This document shows positions 17,551-26,192 of a stretch of 64,000 nt of DNA, piece after piece. The notes under the pieces were generated by a model, which saw nothing but the letters and a program-made list of their open reading frames with translations, did no database searches and was not told the DNA's origin. The stretch's first letter is position 1, and each line of letters begins with the position of its first letter. The stretch is from NCBI RefSeq assembly GCF_013314895.1, contig NZ_JABTYE010000002.1:248001-312000 (forward strand). Reading direction: 5' to 3'. This DNA comes from Cupriavidus gilardii. GTDB lineage: Bacteria > Pseudomonadota > Gammaproteobacteria > Burkholderiales > Burkholderiaceae. The position numbers were made by a program, and so were the translations under genes.

Positions 17551-18075
17551 CTACAGAAACAGATACCAGTACAGCGCGACGTCCTTTCTGACATCCTCGT
17601 CTAGCTGGCTGTACAGGTAGCGGTCATACCCACCCAGCACAAAGCCGTACCGCGCATAGAAGCGGCAAGCTGAAACGTTGGACGATTGCGTTTCAAGCCG
17701 GATCGCCCTGAGGTTCAAGGCCTCCGCCCACGCCACGGCTTCGTCCATAAGGCGTCTGCCGACGCCGCTGCGACGGTAGCGGCGGGATATGGCAATGTCG
17801 TCAATGCTCGCGCAGCCATTCCACCCCGGGGTGGCCAGCAAGTAGCCTGCAACATGCGATCCATCCTTCGCCGCGAGCAGCAAGCGGTCTGAATCGGAGT
17901 CCGGTTCGGATAACGATTCATCAAGTCCGTAGACCTTTGTCCGCGGCTCCACTGGCACCACGTTCGGCATGCCGGGCCCATCGAATGGGGCGACCGCCTC
18001 GTACTCGATGTCAAAGGAGAAGTCTTCCGCCGACAAGGCCTCTGGCGCGATTCTGTCGACACGTTCTATCTGCAT
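17551..18075 (-). CDS. GNAT acetyltransferase, streptothricin-acetyltransferase (SAT)-like
   Basis: 174 residues. The C-terminal half closely resembles Sat streptothricin acetyltransferases: ASIDDIAISRRYRRSGVGRRLMDEAVAWAE is the acetyl-CoA loop (R/Q-x-x-G-x-G/A), AIRLETQSSNVSACRFYARYGF is the family-typical second block, and the protein ends DVALYWYLFL, close to the AMYWYWF end of Sat proteins. SAT enzymes acetylate the beta-lysine of streptothricin. The start at ATG 18075 has AAGGG upstream. It is a lone chromosomal-looking gene without integron features; acetylation of streptothricin itself is inference. Confidence 0.8.
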   Translation of the reverse strand: MQIERVDRIAPEALSAEDFSFDIEYEAVAPFDGPGMPNVVPVEPRTKVYGLDESLSEPDSDSDRLLLAAKDGSHVAGYLLATPGWNGCASIDDIAISRRYRRSGVGRRLMDEAVAWAEALNLRAIRLETQSSNVSACRFYARYGFVLGGYDRYLYSQLDEDVRKDVALYWYLFL

Positions 18076-18172
18076 ACGCCCTTCTTCATGCTCTTGGGTA
18101 AACGGGGCACATTGGTACAGAGACACTAACCGGCGGACTCGATGGACGCTGGCTATCTTGGCTGGCGGATTC

Positions 18173-18182
18173 GGGGGGGGGG
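18173..18182. repeat. G10 homopolymer upstream of the SAT-like gene
   Basis: Ten consecutive G in a gene-free stretch (18076-18424), about 100 bp upstream of the SAT-like start codon. Apart from this tract I see no gene, tRNA or clear terminator in the stretch; it is the left edge of the ABC-3C island. Confidence 0.7.
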
Positions 18183-18424
18183 CGGTCGACGGAGAGCCGA
18201 CGTTGGCGGTCCGCCTTCGGCCAAAAAAGCAGATATTCGACTACGGCATGAAAACTGTCGACAATCCCCCGTGTACGGCCTAACGTAGGTGCCCTTCCAA
18301 GGTCGTGCGCACCGACGGAACCAGCATCTACTTCAGCACGCGCCGGGCGCTTGATGTCGCCAGCGAGAAGGCGCCCTGACAGCAAGAACCCACGCGACTA
18401 AGCCGCTTTGACGGATCATTTCGC

Positions 18425-20482
18425 TCATTCGACTAGGGGTTGGATGACCTTGCCTTCCCACTGAATCAGCTGGAACTCCAGTCCAGTGGTTGCTTCCTTG
18501 AACACCGACTCGTTCTCATCGAACGAAGCTGCAACGATGGTCTGAAGGCCGCGCTGCGCGATCAGCAACTGAAGCAGCGCGCGCTGACTGGCTGACCGCA
18601 TCGAATGCTGGCCAGGCTCATCCATCAGGAGAAGCCCGGGGTGCCGCCCCTCGAACCCGCGCGTCGCAGACGTTTGATACAGGGCCAGCAGGTAGCTCCA
18701 GATGAGGCGGACGAAGTCGCTCGCACTCGAGTCCGCAGTAAGGCTGGCCTGCACCTTCGGGCGAATAATCTCACGCAACTCCAGCTCCGAGAGGATGGGT
18801 GTCAGCGTGTCCAGGCTAATACGGATGTCAGCAATCTCCGCACTCTCATATCCGAACGAACTGGCGTTGCCTCTGAAGTTCTTCTCGAAGAGCGAGATTC
18901 TCGACATGTCGGCATCGCTGTAGGCCTCTCTAGGAAGCAGTCGCCTGCCAGCTTGGTTCGCGGCCAGACGGTCGGCAATCTCTCCGAAGGTAACCATGAG
19001 GGCCGCCGCCTGCTCGTTGAATGCTTGCAAGTTCGACAGCTCAAGTTCGATCTGGATCTGTCGACGGACGATGGCGCGAGATTCCGCCACGCCGGTGCTC
19101 ACGTCGCCGCGCAGCGAGTTGCAGTAGTCATGAGTTGTCGCCAAGCGGGCGGCTACGTCGGCGACGACGATTTCGGACTGACGAATCTCCTCTATCGCTC
19201 CCTTGAGCTGGTTCTGCAGCATCTTCCGCTGGCTGTCGAGATAGTTGATGTTGGTATCTAGGTCCATCTGCGGACCCGTCACGATGCCGAGTAGGAGAGT
19301 GTCTTCGACAGCTTGATGACAGGTTGGGCAATGGTCGGTTGCGACCTCGACCTCCATCTGGGCGCCGAGATTCCGCAACTTCAGAGCCGTCTTGTTCCGT
19401 TCCAGATCTTCATTGGCTTCGGCCAGAAGGAGGCGCAGTTCATCTAGCGCAGCCTTCTGTAGCATCAGATTCGTGGTCGCACGTTCATGCAGAACGCTGA
19501 GCCGTTGCAATTCAGACGAGGCAAGCTCTAGCTCTTGGAGAGCCTCTGCTCCGGAGGCCTTTCCGTATGCCTCCGCCTTCGCTCCCAGCGCATTGTGCTC
19601 GGAGCGAAGGTTTCTGACTTGGTCTAGCAGGGAGGTCTTGGTCTTGCCATCGGACTTCACGAGCAGGACAGCCGCGGGGTCAAACATCGAAACCGGCGTG
19701 GCAGATAGGCCTTCAATCACGATGCCGTTTGCCGCTGCTGCTTGTCGCAAAGTGTCGTAGGTCTTACGCCAGTCCGAGTCAATCGACATGGAGTCAGCGT
19801 CGAGCGCCGCTCGTTTGGCCTGTCGCTCGAACACTCCCAGGCCTAGCAAGAACTCAGTGACCCTAATACGTGCGTCGCGAATGCCAAAGAAGGGGATATT
19901 GGCGATGTAGTCAGTCCACCCGCGCTTCTGCTCCACGGCGAGCGCGGCGAAGATAGTCTGCAGATACAACTTGGCCATGCCGCCGTTCGTCGTTGGAACC
20001 TGAGGCAGTTGATAACCCATGAATTCTTCGAGAAACTGGAAATATCCCCCCTGCTTCTGGGCGCTGCCAGGATCAAAAAGGTAGGTCGGCCGTGGTGTAC
20101 CGAGTTCGGTGCCCTCCGTGAGATGGGCGCCCTCGAAAACTTCCATCAGCTTAGACTGACGCACGGGATCGCGGATTATGCGACGTAGCGTGACGCTTCG
20201 CCCAGAGGCGCTTTCCAGCTCGACAAGAACCTCGGAGCTCTCCACCGCGACGCGGCTATCGCCTTGCACGAAATACTCTTTAACCGCGTAGGGCAGCATC
20301 TTCTCGCCCTTGCCGCCGATGAGCTCTTCCATGCCCAAGCCGTAAATCAAGGTGTTGTAGAACGTGCTTTTACCGCTCGAGTTGCTGCCGCGGATAACAG
20401 TCAAGCCACGGCTGAATTCAAACTTGAACCCAAACTCTCCCCTTGCTGTGCTGATTCTTAGCTTTACGGCCCTGATTTTCAT
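18425..20482 (-). CDS. ABC-3C system ATPase, Rad50/SMC-like
   Basis: 685 residues. The N-terminus MKIRAVKLRISTARGEFGF leads to Walker A GSNSSGKST. A central coiled-coil arm carries a zinc-hook-like CPTC motif near its tip (TDHCPTCHQAV). The C-terminal lobe carries Walker B with the switch in GLLLMDEPGQHSMRSASQRALLQLLI. This is the architecture of SMC/Rad50-type ABC ATPases. The start codon overlaps the stop of the small middle gene (ATGA at 20479-20482), which fixes the start at 20482. As the last of three coupled genes it fits the ATPase of ABC-three-component conflict systems, presumed to sense nucleic-acid structures and gate the effector. Confidence 0.85.
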   Translation of the reverse strand: MKIRAVKLRISTARGEFGFKFEFSRGLTVIRGSNSSGKSTFYNTLIYGLGMEELIGGKGEKMLPYAVKEYFVQGDSRVAVESSEVLVELESASGRSVTLRRIIRDPVRQSKLMEVFEGAHLTEGTELGTPRPTYLFDPGSAQKQGGYFQFLEEFMGYQLPQVPTTNGGMAKLYLQTIFAALAVEQKRGWTDYIANIPFFGIRDARIRVTEFLLGLGVFERQAKRAALDADSMSIDSDWRKTYDTLRQAAAANGIVIEGLSATPVSMFDPAAVLLVKSDGKTKTSLLDQVRNLRSEHNALGAKAEAYGKASGAEALQELELASSELQRLSVLHERATTNLMLQKAALDELRLLLAEANEDLERNKTALKLRNLGAQMEVEVATDHCPTCHQAVEDTLLLGIVTGPQMDLDTNINYLDSQRKMLQNQLKGAIEEIRQSEIVVADVAARLATTHDYCNSLRGDVSTGVAESRAIVRRQIQIELELSNLQAFNEQAAALMVTFGEIADRLAANQAGRRLLPREAYSDADMSRISLFEKNFRGNASSFGYESAEIADIRISLDTLTPILSELELREIIRPKVQASLTADSSASDFVRLIWSYLLALYQTSATRGFEGRHPGLLLMDEPGQHSMRSASQRALLQLLIAQRGLQTIVAASFDENESVFKEATTGLEFQLIQWEGKVIQPLVE

Positions 20483-20952
20483 GCCGACTCCCATCCCTTC
20501 GCAACTTTCTCGACCATGCTTTCAGTGATGTCTTTACCGATTTGCATCAGAAGCTTGCGCTCGGGTGCGAAGGCGTCGGCATCCTTGAGGACTTCGGTAA
20601 TGAAGCCTCGACCTTTTTCTGTCAGTTGGTATCCGGTCGAGGTGGCATCGACCAATCTCTCCGCCACGGCAAACCGAATGGCTATGGCGAGGGCGGGGTC
20701 GAAACCCCACGCCGTCATATTCAGTACTTTGGCCTTCGCGGAGTCAACCAGCTTCTGAATGCGGTCGGTACTCTTCAGCGCCCAGTTGAATAGATGCAGG
20801 CGCGGCAACGTCGACCTCCCGCCGCGAGACGACATCTGGAGAACAAGAAGCAGTTGCGTGATCTTGTAGAGCGGCCGATGCTCGACCAGCACCGGAGACG
20901 GTCGCCGGACGAAGCGCAGACGTTGAGGCCCGACGGCGATAGCTTCAGTCAT
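20479..20952 (-). CDS. ABC-3C system middle component, winged-helix-like
   Basis: 157 residues. It lies between and overlaps both the effector gene (8 bp) and the ATPase gene (4 bp). The sequence VEHRPLYKITQLLLVLQMSSRGGRSTLPRLHLFNWALKS followed by PALAIAIRFAVAERLVDATSTGYQLTEKGRGFI reads as a small helical domain plus a winged helix with the Y-x-L-T-x-K-G turn. This size, position and fold match the middle component of ABC-3C systems, thought to link ATPase and effector. No enzymatic motif is present. Confidence 0.78.
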   Translation of the reverse strand: MTEAIAVGPQRLRFVRRPSPVLVEHRPLYKITQLLLVLQMSSRGGRSTLPRLHLFNWALKSTDRIQKLVDSAKAKVLNMTAWGFDPALAIAIRFAVAERLVDATSTGYQLTEKGRGFITEVLKDADAFAPERKLLMQIGKDITESMVEKVAKGWESA

Positions 20953-22039
20953 AGTCGACCTCGCAAACTGCAATCCACCTCGCGACGATAAGGCGCGCGA
21001 TCTGAGCCGCGCCGGTCTGGTCGATAGCGGGTGCGAGCTCCTTGACGATTCGCTCCGTCAGACCATCCCGGATTTTCTCGGTCAACTCCTGGGGTGTCCC
21101 CACCCACGTGTCGCACGTCTCGCCGATGTCCGCTTCGTAGCCGTTGATGATCCGCGCCAGCCTCGAATGGACGGTCGGCGCTGTGTCGTTAATCCGCTTA
21201 AGGTGGGGGCCGTGGTCGAGGAACTCGCGCAGGGTCTTCGTGTAGAGGCGCGCGACCTTGCCCTCCAGTTTGTCCGCCGGGAAACTCGCAAGTCGCGTTC
21301 GCGTCTTGCGCATGACATTCTTCTCGTACGTTTCAGAGTTATCAGTCAGCTCAGGCAGGACGGTCGGCAAGCCGCCGAAATCGAGCGCCTGGCCGACGGC
21401 AAGCTTCATTTCCTGAATCTCAGTCGCGTAGTGATCGGCGTCATGCACCAGCACCTGGAAGTCGGGCGCCAGGATTGACAGGTTCCACCCCCGAACCTCG
21501 GCCTCCTTCGTCTGGGCGTGCTTGATGAGGTCGTTGTGGGCGATGGTCGGTGTCACCAAGTGCCAGCGCCGCAGCTTGGTCGCGCCCAAAACCTTCTTTA
21601 AGTCGCCTTCGTTAGTCTGAAGCTTCTTCAGGTCTGTCGTGATCTTGTCTCGCTGCTTTTCATAGAGCTCTTTCGGGGGGTAGACCTTATCCGGGCAGTA
21701 ACACTGGTACCCACAGCCTGTGGTCTTGGTGAAACCTTCCAAACCGTAGTCGCCGGGAGTAGCCGGAATGTGGGTGTAGCCGTCAGCCGTGAACTTGCGC
21801 TTGAAGACCAACTGACACAGCCGTTCCCAACTGTTCCCGTCGAATGCGCCATATGTTGTCTGAAACACGGTGGTGTTGTCGCTAGCGCTTAGCCGCGATC
21901 TGGCACGGAGAGACCGACGACCACTGCTTTCGAGAAGAACAATGGAAACGTGGTTTGGCGAGTGCCGTCTGAAATAGTCAGCCCTGAACGCAAGCGGTTC
22001 TCCCAGGTCGCGGCCGCTGCGGGAGCTGCGCAAGCGCAC
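20945..22039 (-). CDS. ABC-3C system effector with restriction-endonuclease-like N-terminus
   Basis: Up to 364 residues. After a poorly conserved N-terminal stretch the sequence GNSWERLCQLVFKRKF, TPGDYGLEGFTKTTGCGYQCYCPDK follows the Mrr-type plan (Glu in the first helix, G-D-x-G-x-(D/E)-G strand, then Q-x-K strand), although the usual lysine of the last strand reads as tyrosine. The C-terminal ~200 residues are helical and would be the ABC-3C-specific part. Start uncertain: ATG 22039 lies just downstream of a promoter-like sequence, GTG 21868 is an alternative. First gene of the three-gene coupled operon. Confidence 0.75.
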   Translation of the reverse strand: MRLRSSRSGRDLGEPLAFRADYFRRHSPNHVSIVLLESSGRRSLRARSRLSASDNTTVFQTTYGAFDGNSWERLCQLVFKRKFTADGYTHIPATPGDYGLEGFTKTTGCGYQCYCPDKVYPPKELYEKQRDKITTDLKKLQTNEGDLKKVLGATKLRRWHLVTPTIAHNDLIKHAQTKEAEVRGWNLSILAPDFQVLVHDADHYATEIQEMKLAVGQALDFGGLPTVLPELTDNSETYEKNVMRKTRTRLASFPADKLEGKVARLYTKTLREFLDHGPHLKRINDTAPTVHSRLARIINGYEADIGETCDTWVGTPQELTEKIRDGLTERIVKELAPAIDQTGAAQIARLIVARWIAVCEVDYD

Positions 22040-22060
22040 CGCGCGGTGTGTGATTACGTA

Positions 22061-22090
22061 TATTGTCTGTTACAAATTGTTTCTTGTAAA
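22061..22090 (-). promoter_or_regulatory. Putative sigma-70 promoter of the ABC-3C operon
   Basis: On the minus strand TTTACA and ACAATA are separated by 18 bp in an AT-rich patch. Transcription would begin near 22053, only about 14 bases before the effector ATG at 22039, so the leader is very short. Confidence 0.45.
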
Positions 22091-22211
22091 GCAAGCAGTA
22101 TGTGAGCTGTCCATTCACTCTTTGCAAAGACGGCACGCTCACTGATGCGACCGACCGGTGCGACACAACAGAGCAAAACTAGATCTCCCTTCACATGAAA
22201 AGGAGATCGCC

Positions 22212-22811
22212 ATGGACACCTCAAGTTCTCCTGCGGCACCTCGTATACCCGGGAAAGATCGCCTGTCAGAAGCGGCCATTGAAGCTCCAAGAGATCCGGA
22301 CGGCTGCAGATGCCTGCGAAAGCGCGAATTCGCGCTATTCAACCTCGCGATCGACAGCAAGCTCCGCGCTTGCGATCTGACGCGACTGCTGGTCCAAGAC
22401 ATATGCCACGGCGACCGTGTAGCTACTCGCGCGACGGTAACACAGCAAAAAACCCATCGACCGGTGCAGTTCGAGCTCACTGAGCAGACACGCGAGAGCG
22501 TCAATGCCTGGATTCGAATACACCGCCTGGGCGCATCAGACTATTTGTTCCAAGTCGGCCCCAGACTTCAGCGCATCTTTCGACGCGACAGTACGACCGG
22601 CTAGTTCACCGATGGATCGCTTAGATCGGACTAGATGATTCGGCTTACGGAACGCACACATTGCGGCGAACGAAGGCTTCGCTGATTTACCGACGAACGA
22701 AGAACGTGAGCGCTGTGCAGTTGCTCCTTGGCGACACTAAGATCGGAAGCACGGGGAGTGGGGACCGAGGTCGACGATGCGCTCGAGATGGCCGAGCAAA
22801 CTAAAGTTTGA
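22212..22811 (+). pseudogene. Tyrosine recombinase (phage-type integrase), decayed
   Basis: Starts at ATG 22212 with a strong AAGGAG site. The first reading frame gives FALFNLAIDSKLRACDLTRL and TQQKTHRPVQFELTEQTRESVNAWI, the core of the integrase catalytic domain, and then stops near 22602. The rest of the domain continues in another frame: SAYGTHTLRRTKASLIYRRTKN (holding the second catalytic Arg) and SAVQLLLGDTKIGST (about 22645-22765), then TEVDDALEMAEQT in a third frame to a stop at 22811. The catalytic His of LLLGHTK is Asp here. At least two frameshifts and one active-site change make it non-functional. It marks the adjacent genes as once mobile. Confidence 0.85.
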
Positions 22812-22962
22812 TGACACCTCGGCCGGCCAAAAGGCGACACTCACGCCTGCGCGCCTTGGGACATTCGCACGTCCGCTCGGAACTCAACCAGAGTGTACCC
22901 GCGCACTACCTCGCACGCGGCAGGATGAACTCCTTTTGGTATAGTGGCGCGCCGGTCGGAAA

Positions 22963-22978
22963 AGTGACTGTTGTCACT
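22963..22978. repeat. Short inverted repeat before the GIY-YIG-like gene
   Basis: AGTGAC-TGTT-GTCACT, a perfect 6-bp stem with a 4-base loop, lies 25 bp upstream of the start at 23003. It may be an operator or a small RNA hairpin. Confidence 0.4.
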
Positions 22979-23002
22979 CGGTTGAGGTACCGTGCAAAAA
23001 AT

Positions 23003-23563
23003 ATGTCCGCAATCTACATACGGGGCCCCGCTTTGAATTTTTTTCCTCATACTCCAATCGAGATTCCGCGGAGCGCGAACGGTCTCATTGCCGCAGACAC
23101 GGGATCGCTCGCCGATTTTTGGGATGACGTTGATGGCAAGCTCGGCGAAAGTACTTCCGGTGGCATTGGTTGTTACATTTTTTCCGTACGAGCGGGAAAA
23201 GGCGTGCTGCCCTGGTATGTTGGCCTTGCAGTGAAGCAATCGTTTCGCAAGGAATGCTTTGCCCCCCACAAGCTCATGCATTTTAACAATGTAGTTGCTG
23301 GACGCCGGGGAACGCCAGTCCTCACCCTAATTCCGAAATATACTCCTAACGGAAAACTCGTGAAGCCGACGGGCAGCACGCATCGGGACATAGTGTTCCT
23401 GGAAAATCTGCTCATCTCGCACTGTTTAACTCGCAATCGAGACTTGTGCAACAAAAAAGATACCAAACTCCTGCGCGAGATGGTGGTCTTCGGGTTGCTC
23501 AACACACCACAAGGCAAAATGCATTCATCCGTCGCAGATTTTCGACTTTTGGTCGGAGCTTAA
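23003..23563 (+). CDS. Orphan protein with GIY-YIG-like motifs
   Basis: 186 residues, not a family I can name. The segment GGIGCYIFSVRAGKGVLPWYVGLA gives a CYIF ... WYVG pair in the right order and spacing for the two core strands of GIY-YIG nucleases, followed by FRKECFAPHKLMHFNN, with a downstream Arg/Glu-bearing helix (HRDIVFLENLLISHC). The fold assignment is inference. The start is the ATG before SAIYIRGP; the open frame upstream runs through the integrase remnant and is not credible. GC content is low, in keeping with acquired DNA. It stands between the decayed integrase and decayed metabolic genes. Confidence 0.6.
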   Translation: MSAIYIRGPALNFFPHTPIEIPRSANGLIAADTGSLADFWDDVDGKLGESTSGGIGCYIFSVRAGKGVLPWYVGLAVKQSFRKECFAPHKLMHFNNVVAGRRGTPVLTLIPKYTPNGKLVKPTGSTHRDIVFLENLLISHCLTRNRDLCNKKDTKLLREMVVFGLLNTPQGKMHSSVADFRLLVGA

Positions 23564-23947
23564 TAGGTTCGCCCGTGGTCGCCCACATCACAGGAAGTGA
23601 ACGCCCATAGGCTCCAGCGAGAAGGCATTGACACGTTAGGTTTTGCGACGATAAGCGGCAGGGCCGGAATAACGGTATTGACACCCGCAATCACTTAACA
23701 AGGTTCGGATGACCGTTGTAACTTTGAAACTGCCGCACGAGCCATATGGCGTCCAATGGCAGCTACGGGTCGACAGAAGGCGTGCGCATCCCACCGCTAT
23801 CGGGCAGAAGCGAACACTGGTCGATCCTCCGGACATCAAGAACCGTCCACGCGCTGCGCTGGCGCGGGGAGTGTCGGCGCTAACCTTGGCTCTCCCAAGA
23901 TGGGATGCTCAGCACGAATTGTGAGTCAGGCCTCATGTTCCCGGCAA
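23564..23947. other. Gene-free stretch
   Basis: About 380 bases between the GIY-YIG-like gene and the GFA pseudogene. Short open frames exist on both strands, but none has a ribosome site together with recognisable protein features. It is probably decayed sequence at the island edge. Confidence 0.5.
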
Positions 23948-24395
23948 TTAGCTCAAGTTGTACGAGAAAATGTCTTTGAGACGCTCGGTAGGGAAAGCCT
24001 CCTCGTAAGACTCTGTATTCTCTGGCAGCCCGATCCAACGGAGTTTGCGCCGGGTCCACATATGCACAACGGGGATGACATCATTGCTATTGTCCAATGT
24101 GCCGGTCCGCACGATAGCCAAGCCGGGGCGACCAACATTGATGCTGTGCGTGCGGGTCTTGCATATCGCGCAGACGTAGTGAGTGGTACGGGTGCCGTCA
24201 CCGCTGATGCGCGACCACCCCTCTAAAGGTCCATCGATTACAAAGCGAGATGTCGGCACGACGGCATGAAGGGAGAAGCCGCTTTCCGTCATGGTTTGGC
24301 AGTCCAGGCAGTGGCAAGCATAGCTGGCCCTGCAGGACCGGGAAGTCAAGAACGTAACGGCAAGCGGCGCAACCGCATCCACTTGGAAATGGCAC
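23948..24395 (-). pseudogene. GFA-family (CENP-V-like) zinc protein gene, frameshifted
   Basis: A GTG start at 24395 with AAGGAG upstream opens a frame beginning GCGCAACRYVLDFP, the first zinc-binding cysteine block of the GFA (glutathione-dependent formaldehyde-activating-like) family. The remainder of the protein, ASYACHCLDCQTMTESGFS and HYVCAICKTRTHSINVGRPG, continues in a different frame to 23948. A one-base frame change near 24330 separates the two. Together they cover the whole ~145-residue family, so the gene is full-length but broken. Confidence 0.8.
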
Positions 24396-24512
24396 TCAGC
24401 TCTCCTTGTGAAGGCGTTGAAAGCAAAAAAACGTCCCTTATGCCCCAGCGCTCTGCCTGACCCTGGCCGTTCGCGGGTAGACGCTGAAGGCGAAGCCGTG
24501 TCGCATCGCCAC

Positions 24513-25117
24513 CTATCCCCCTATCCGCCAACCTCCGTTTACCGGAATGATGGCACCCGTCAGGAATGAGCCAGCCTCGGACGCAAGCCATAGGACAGTG
24601 CCTGCGATGTCGGCAGGAGTCCCTGCGCGTCCCAGTGGGGTCTGGGCTACGATCTCGGAAACACGGTCGTCCGGCCAAGCTCCGGTGAACCCGGTGTTCG
24701 CGATGAAGCCGGGAGAGCTGATGCTGATGACGCGGCCGCCGGGGGCGGCAAGTCGCGGAGACGCAATCATCGCCGCGAGGAAGCTGCCTTTTAAATTGGC
24801 ATCCACAACAGCATCCCAATTCTCCTCGGCTTCCCCAATCGGCGTCGACAGGCTAACGGGGCGAACGAATCCCGCTGCGTTCACAAGAACGTCGATGCAG
24901 TCAAAATCAGCGAAAGCGTTCTCCACATCCGTGCGGCAGCCAACATCTGCGCGTCGCCACTGAGCTGCGGGACCGAGTTTACCCGCTGCTTCCCTTAGGT
25001 GTTCTCCATTCCGACCGGCAACAACAACGGCATATCCAGCTTCCATGAGCGCTTAGGAGATGCCGAACCCTATTCCGCTCCGCCTCCGGTAACGATTGCA
25101 ATCCGCTTTTCTGCCAT
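24513..25117 (-). pseudogene. Short-chain dehydrogenase gene, frameshift plus nonsense
   Basis: ATG at 25117 begins EKRIAIVTGGG, the SDR TGxxxGIG cofactor loop, but the frame then ends at TAG. GIGFGIS continues in another frame, is stopped by a TAA where Gln is expected, and then ALMEAGYAVVVAGRNGEHLREAAGKLG runs on to the end: VLVNAAGF, SISSPG, GRAGTPADIAGTVLWLASEAGSFLTGAIIPVNGGW. The catalytic Tyr-x-x-x-Lys is not apparent in the retained part (a shortened IANTGFTGAWPDD region). The gene is divergent from a broken lysR gene. Confidence 0.8.
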
Positions 25118-25218
25118 TTCAATACCTCGAACAATCAACAAACATTTCCTTCTTGGCGCAGCAGAAGCGATATGTCGAATACGGTTGACATTGCTGTTTG
25201 ATACGCCAAATATATCGC

Positions 25219-26153
25219 ATGCTTAGCCTTCGCCAATTTCAGCAATTCCTCGCGGTCGCAGAAACCATGAATTTTCGTCGTGCGGCCGAGCGACTGAACA
25301 TGGCCCAGCCGCCCCTTACGGCTGCGATACGTCAGATGGAAGAAGAGCTTGGTGTGCGGCTGTTCGAACGTAGCAACCGGATCACCGGCCTGACCGCCGC
25401 GGGCGAAGTTCTGCGCCAAGAAGCAAGAAGGACGATTGCTCAAGCCGAACGTGCTGTCGCCATGGCCAAGCGTGCCGGCGAAGGCTCCGTTGGAACGCTT
25501 CGTATCGGTTTCGTCGCCAGCGCCGTGCGCGATCTGGTGCCTCAAATCGTCACCGAGTTCCGGCGAACCCATGCGATGGCGGTGCTCGAGTTGGAGGAAG
25601 CGACGACAGCACGGCAAATCGCGGCGATCCTGACTGATCGCATGGACGTCGGTATTGTTGCTCTACCGATCCCGCCCGGCGAGGAAGCACATGTCTCGAC
25701 GAGACTTTTAGTGGAGAGTCGTCTGACAGCCGCTATCCCGGCCGAGCATCCGTTGGCGCTGACGCCGTCATCTCCGCTTTCATTGGGTTCGTTCGCAAAC
25801 GAACCCTGGTTCTATTCCCGGGCGGAGAAGGCCCCGGCCTCTATGCCACAATCCTCCGGGCATGCGCCGAAGCTCGCTTTACCCGCATGTCGCGCAACGT
25901 GCCGTGCAGATGGAAACGATCGTTGGCCTTGTTGCCGCTGGTCTAGGCGTGGCCCTGGTGCCCGAACTATTCCGATCTTCGAATCGTGAAGGCGTGGTCT
26001 TCAGAGACCTCGCAGGAGAGCAGCACACCTATTCCGCACCGGATTGGTTTAGCTTGGCGGGCCGAGCGATCGTCTGGCGTTCTCTCTTCGTTCCTGCACG
26101 ACGTGTCCACGATGGTCGGAGCCCTCGATTCGCGTAGCCGAAAGCCGCGATAG
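25219..26153 (+). pseudogene. LysR-family regulator gene, two frameshifts
   Basis: ATG 25219 opens LSLRQFQQFLAVAETMNFRRAAERLNMAQPPLTAAIRQMEEELG, an intact LysR helix-turn-helix and most of the effector domain. Around 25830-25890 the frame is lost: PHVAQRAVQMETIVGLVAAGLGVALVPELF follows in a second frame, and the normal C-terminal end GVLSSFLHDVSTMVGALDSR is in a third frame to the stop at 26153. A truncated protein could still be made. It probably once regulated the divergent dehydrogenase. Confidence 0.8.
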
Positions 26154-26192
26154 CCATTTCGACATACCTGATCACCTGACCACTTCTAGGAC

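Noticed and set aside
22808-23002. In-frame extension upstream of the GIY-YIG-like gene.
   Set aside because: It is Arg/His-rich, overlaps the end of the integrase remnant and contains the palindrome and promoter region; the protein-like part begins at 23003.
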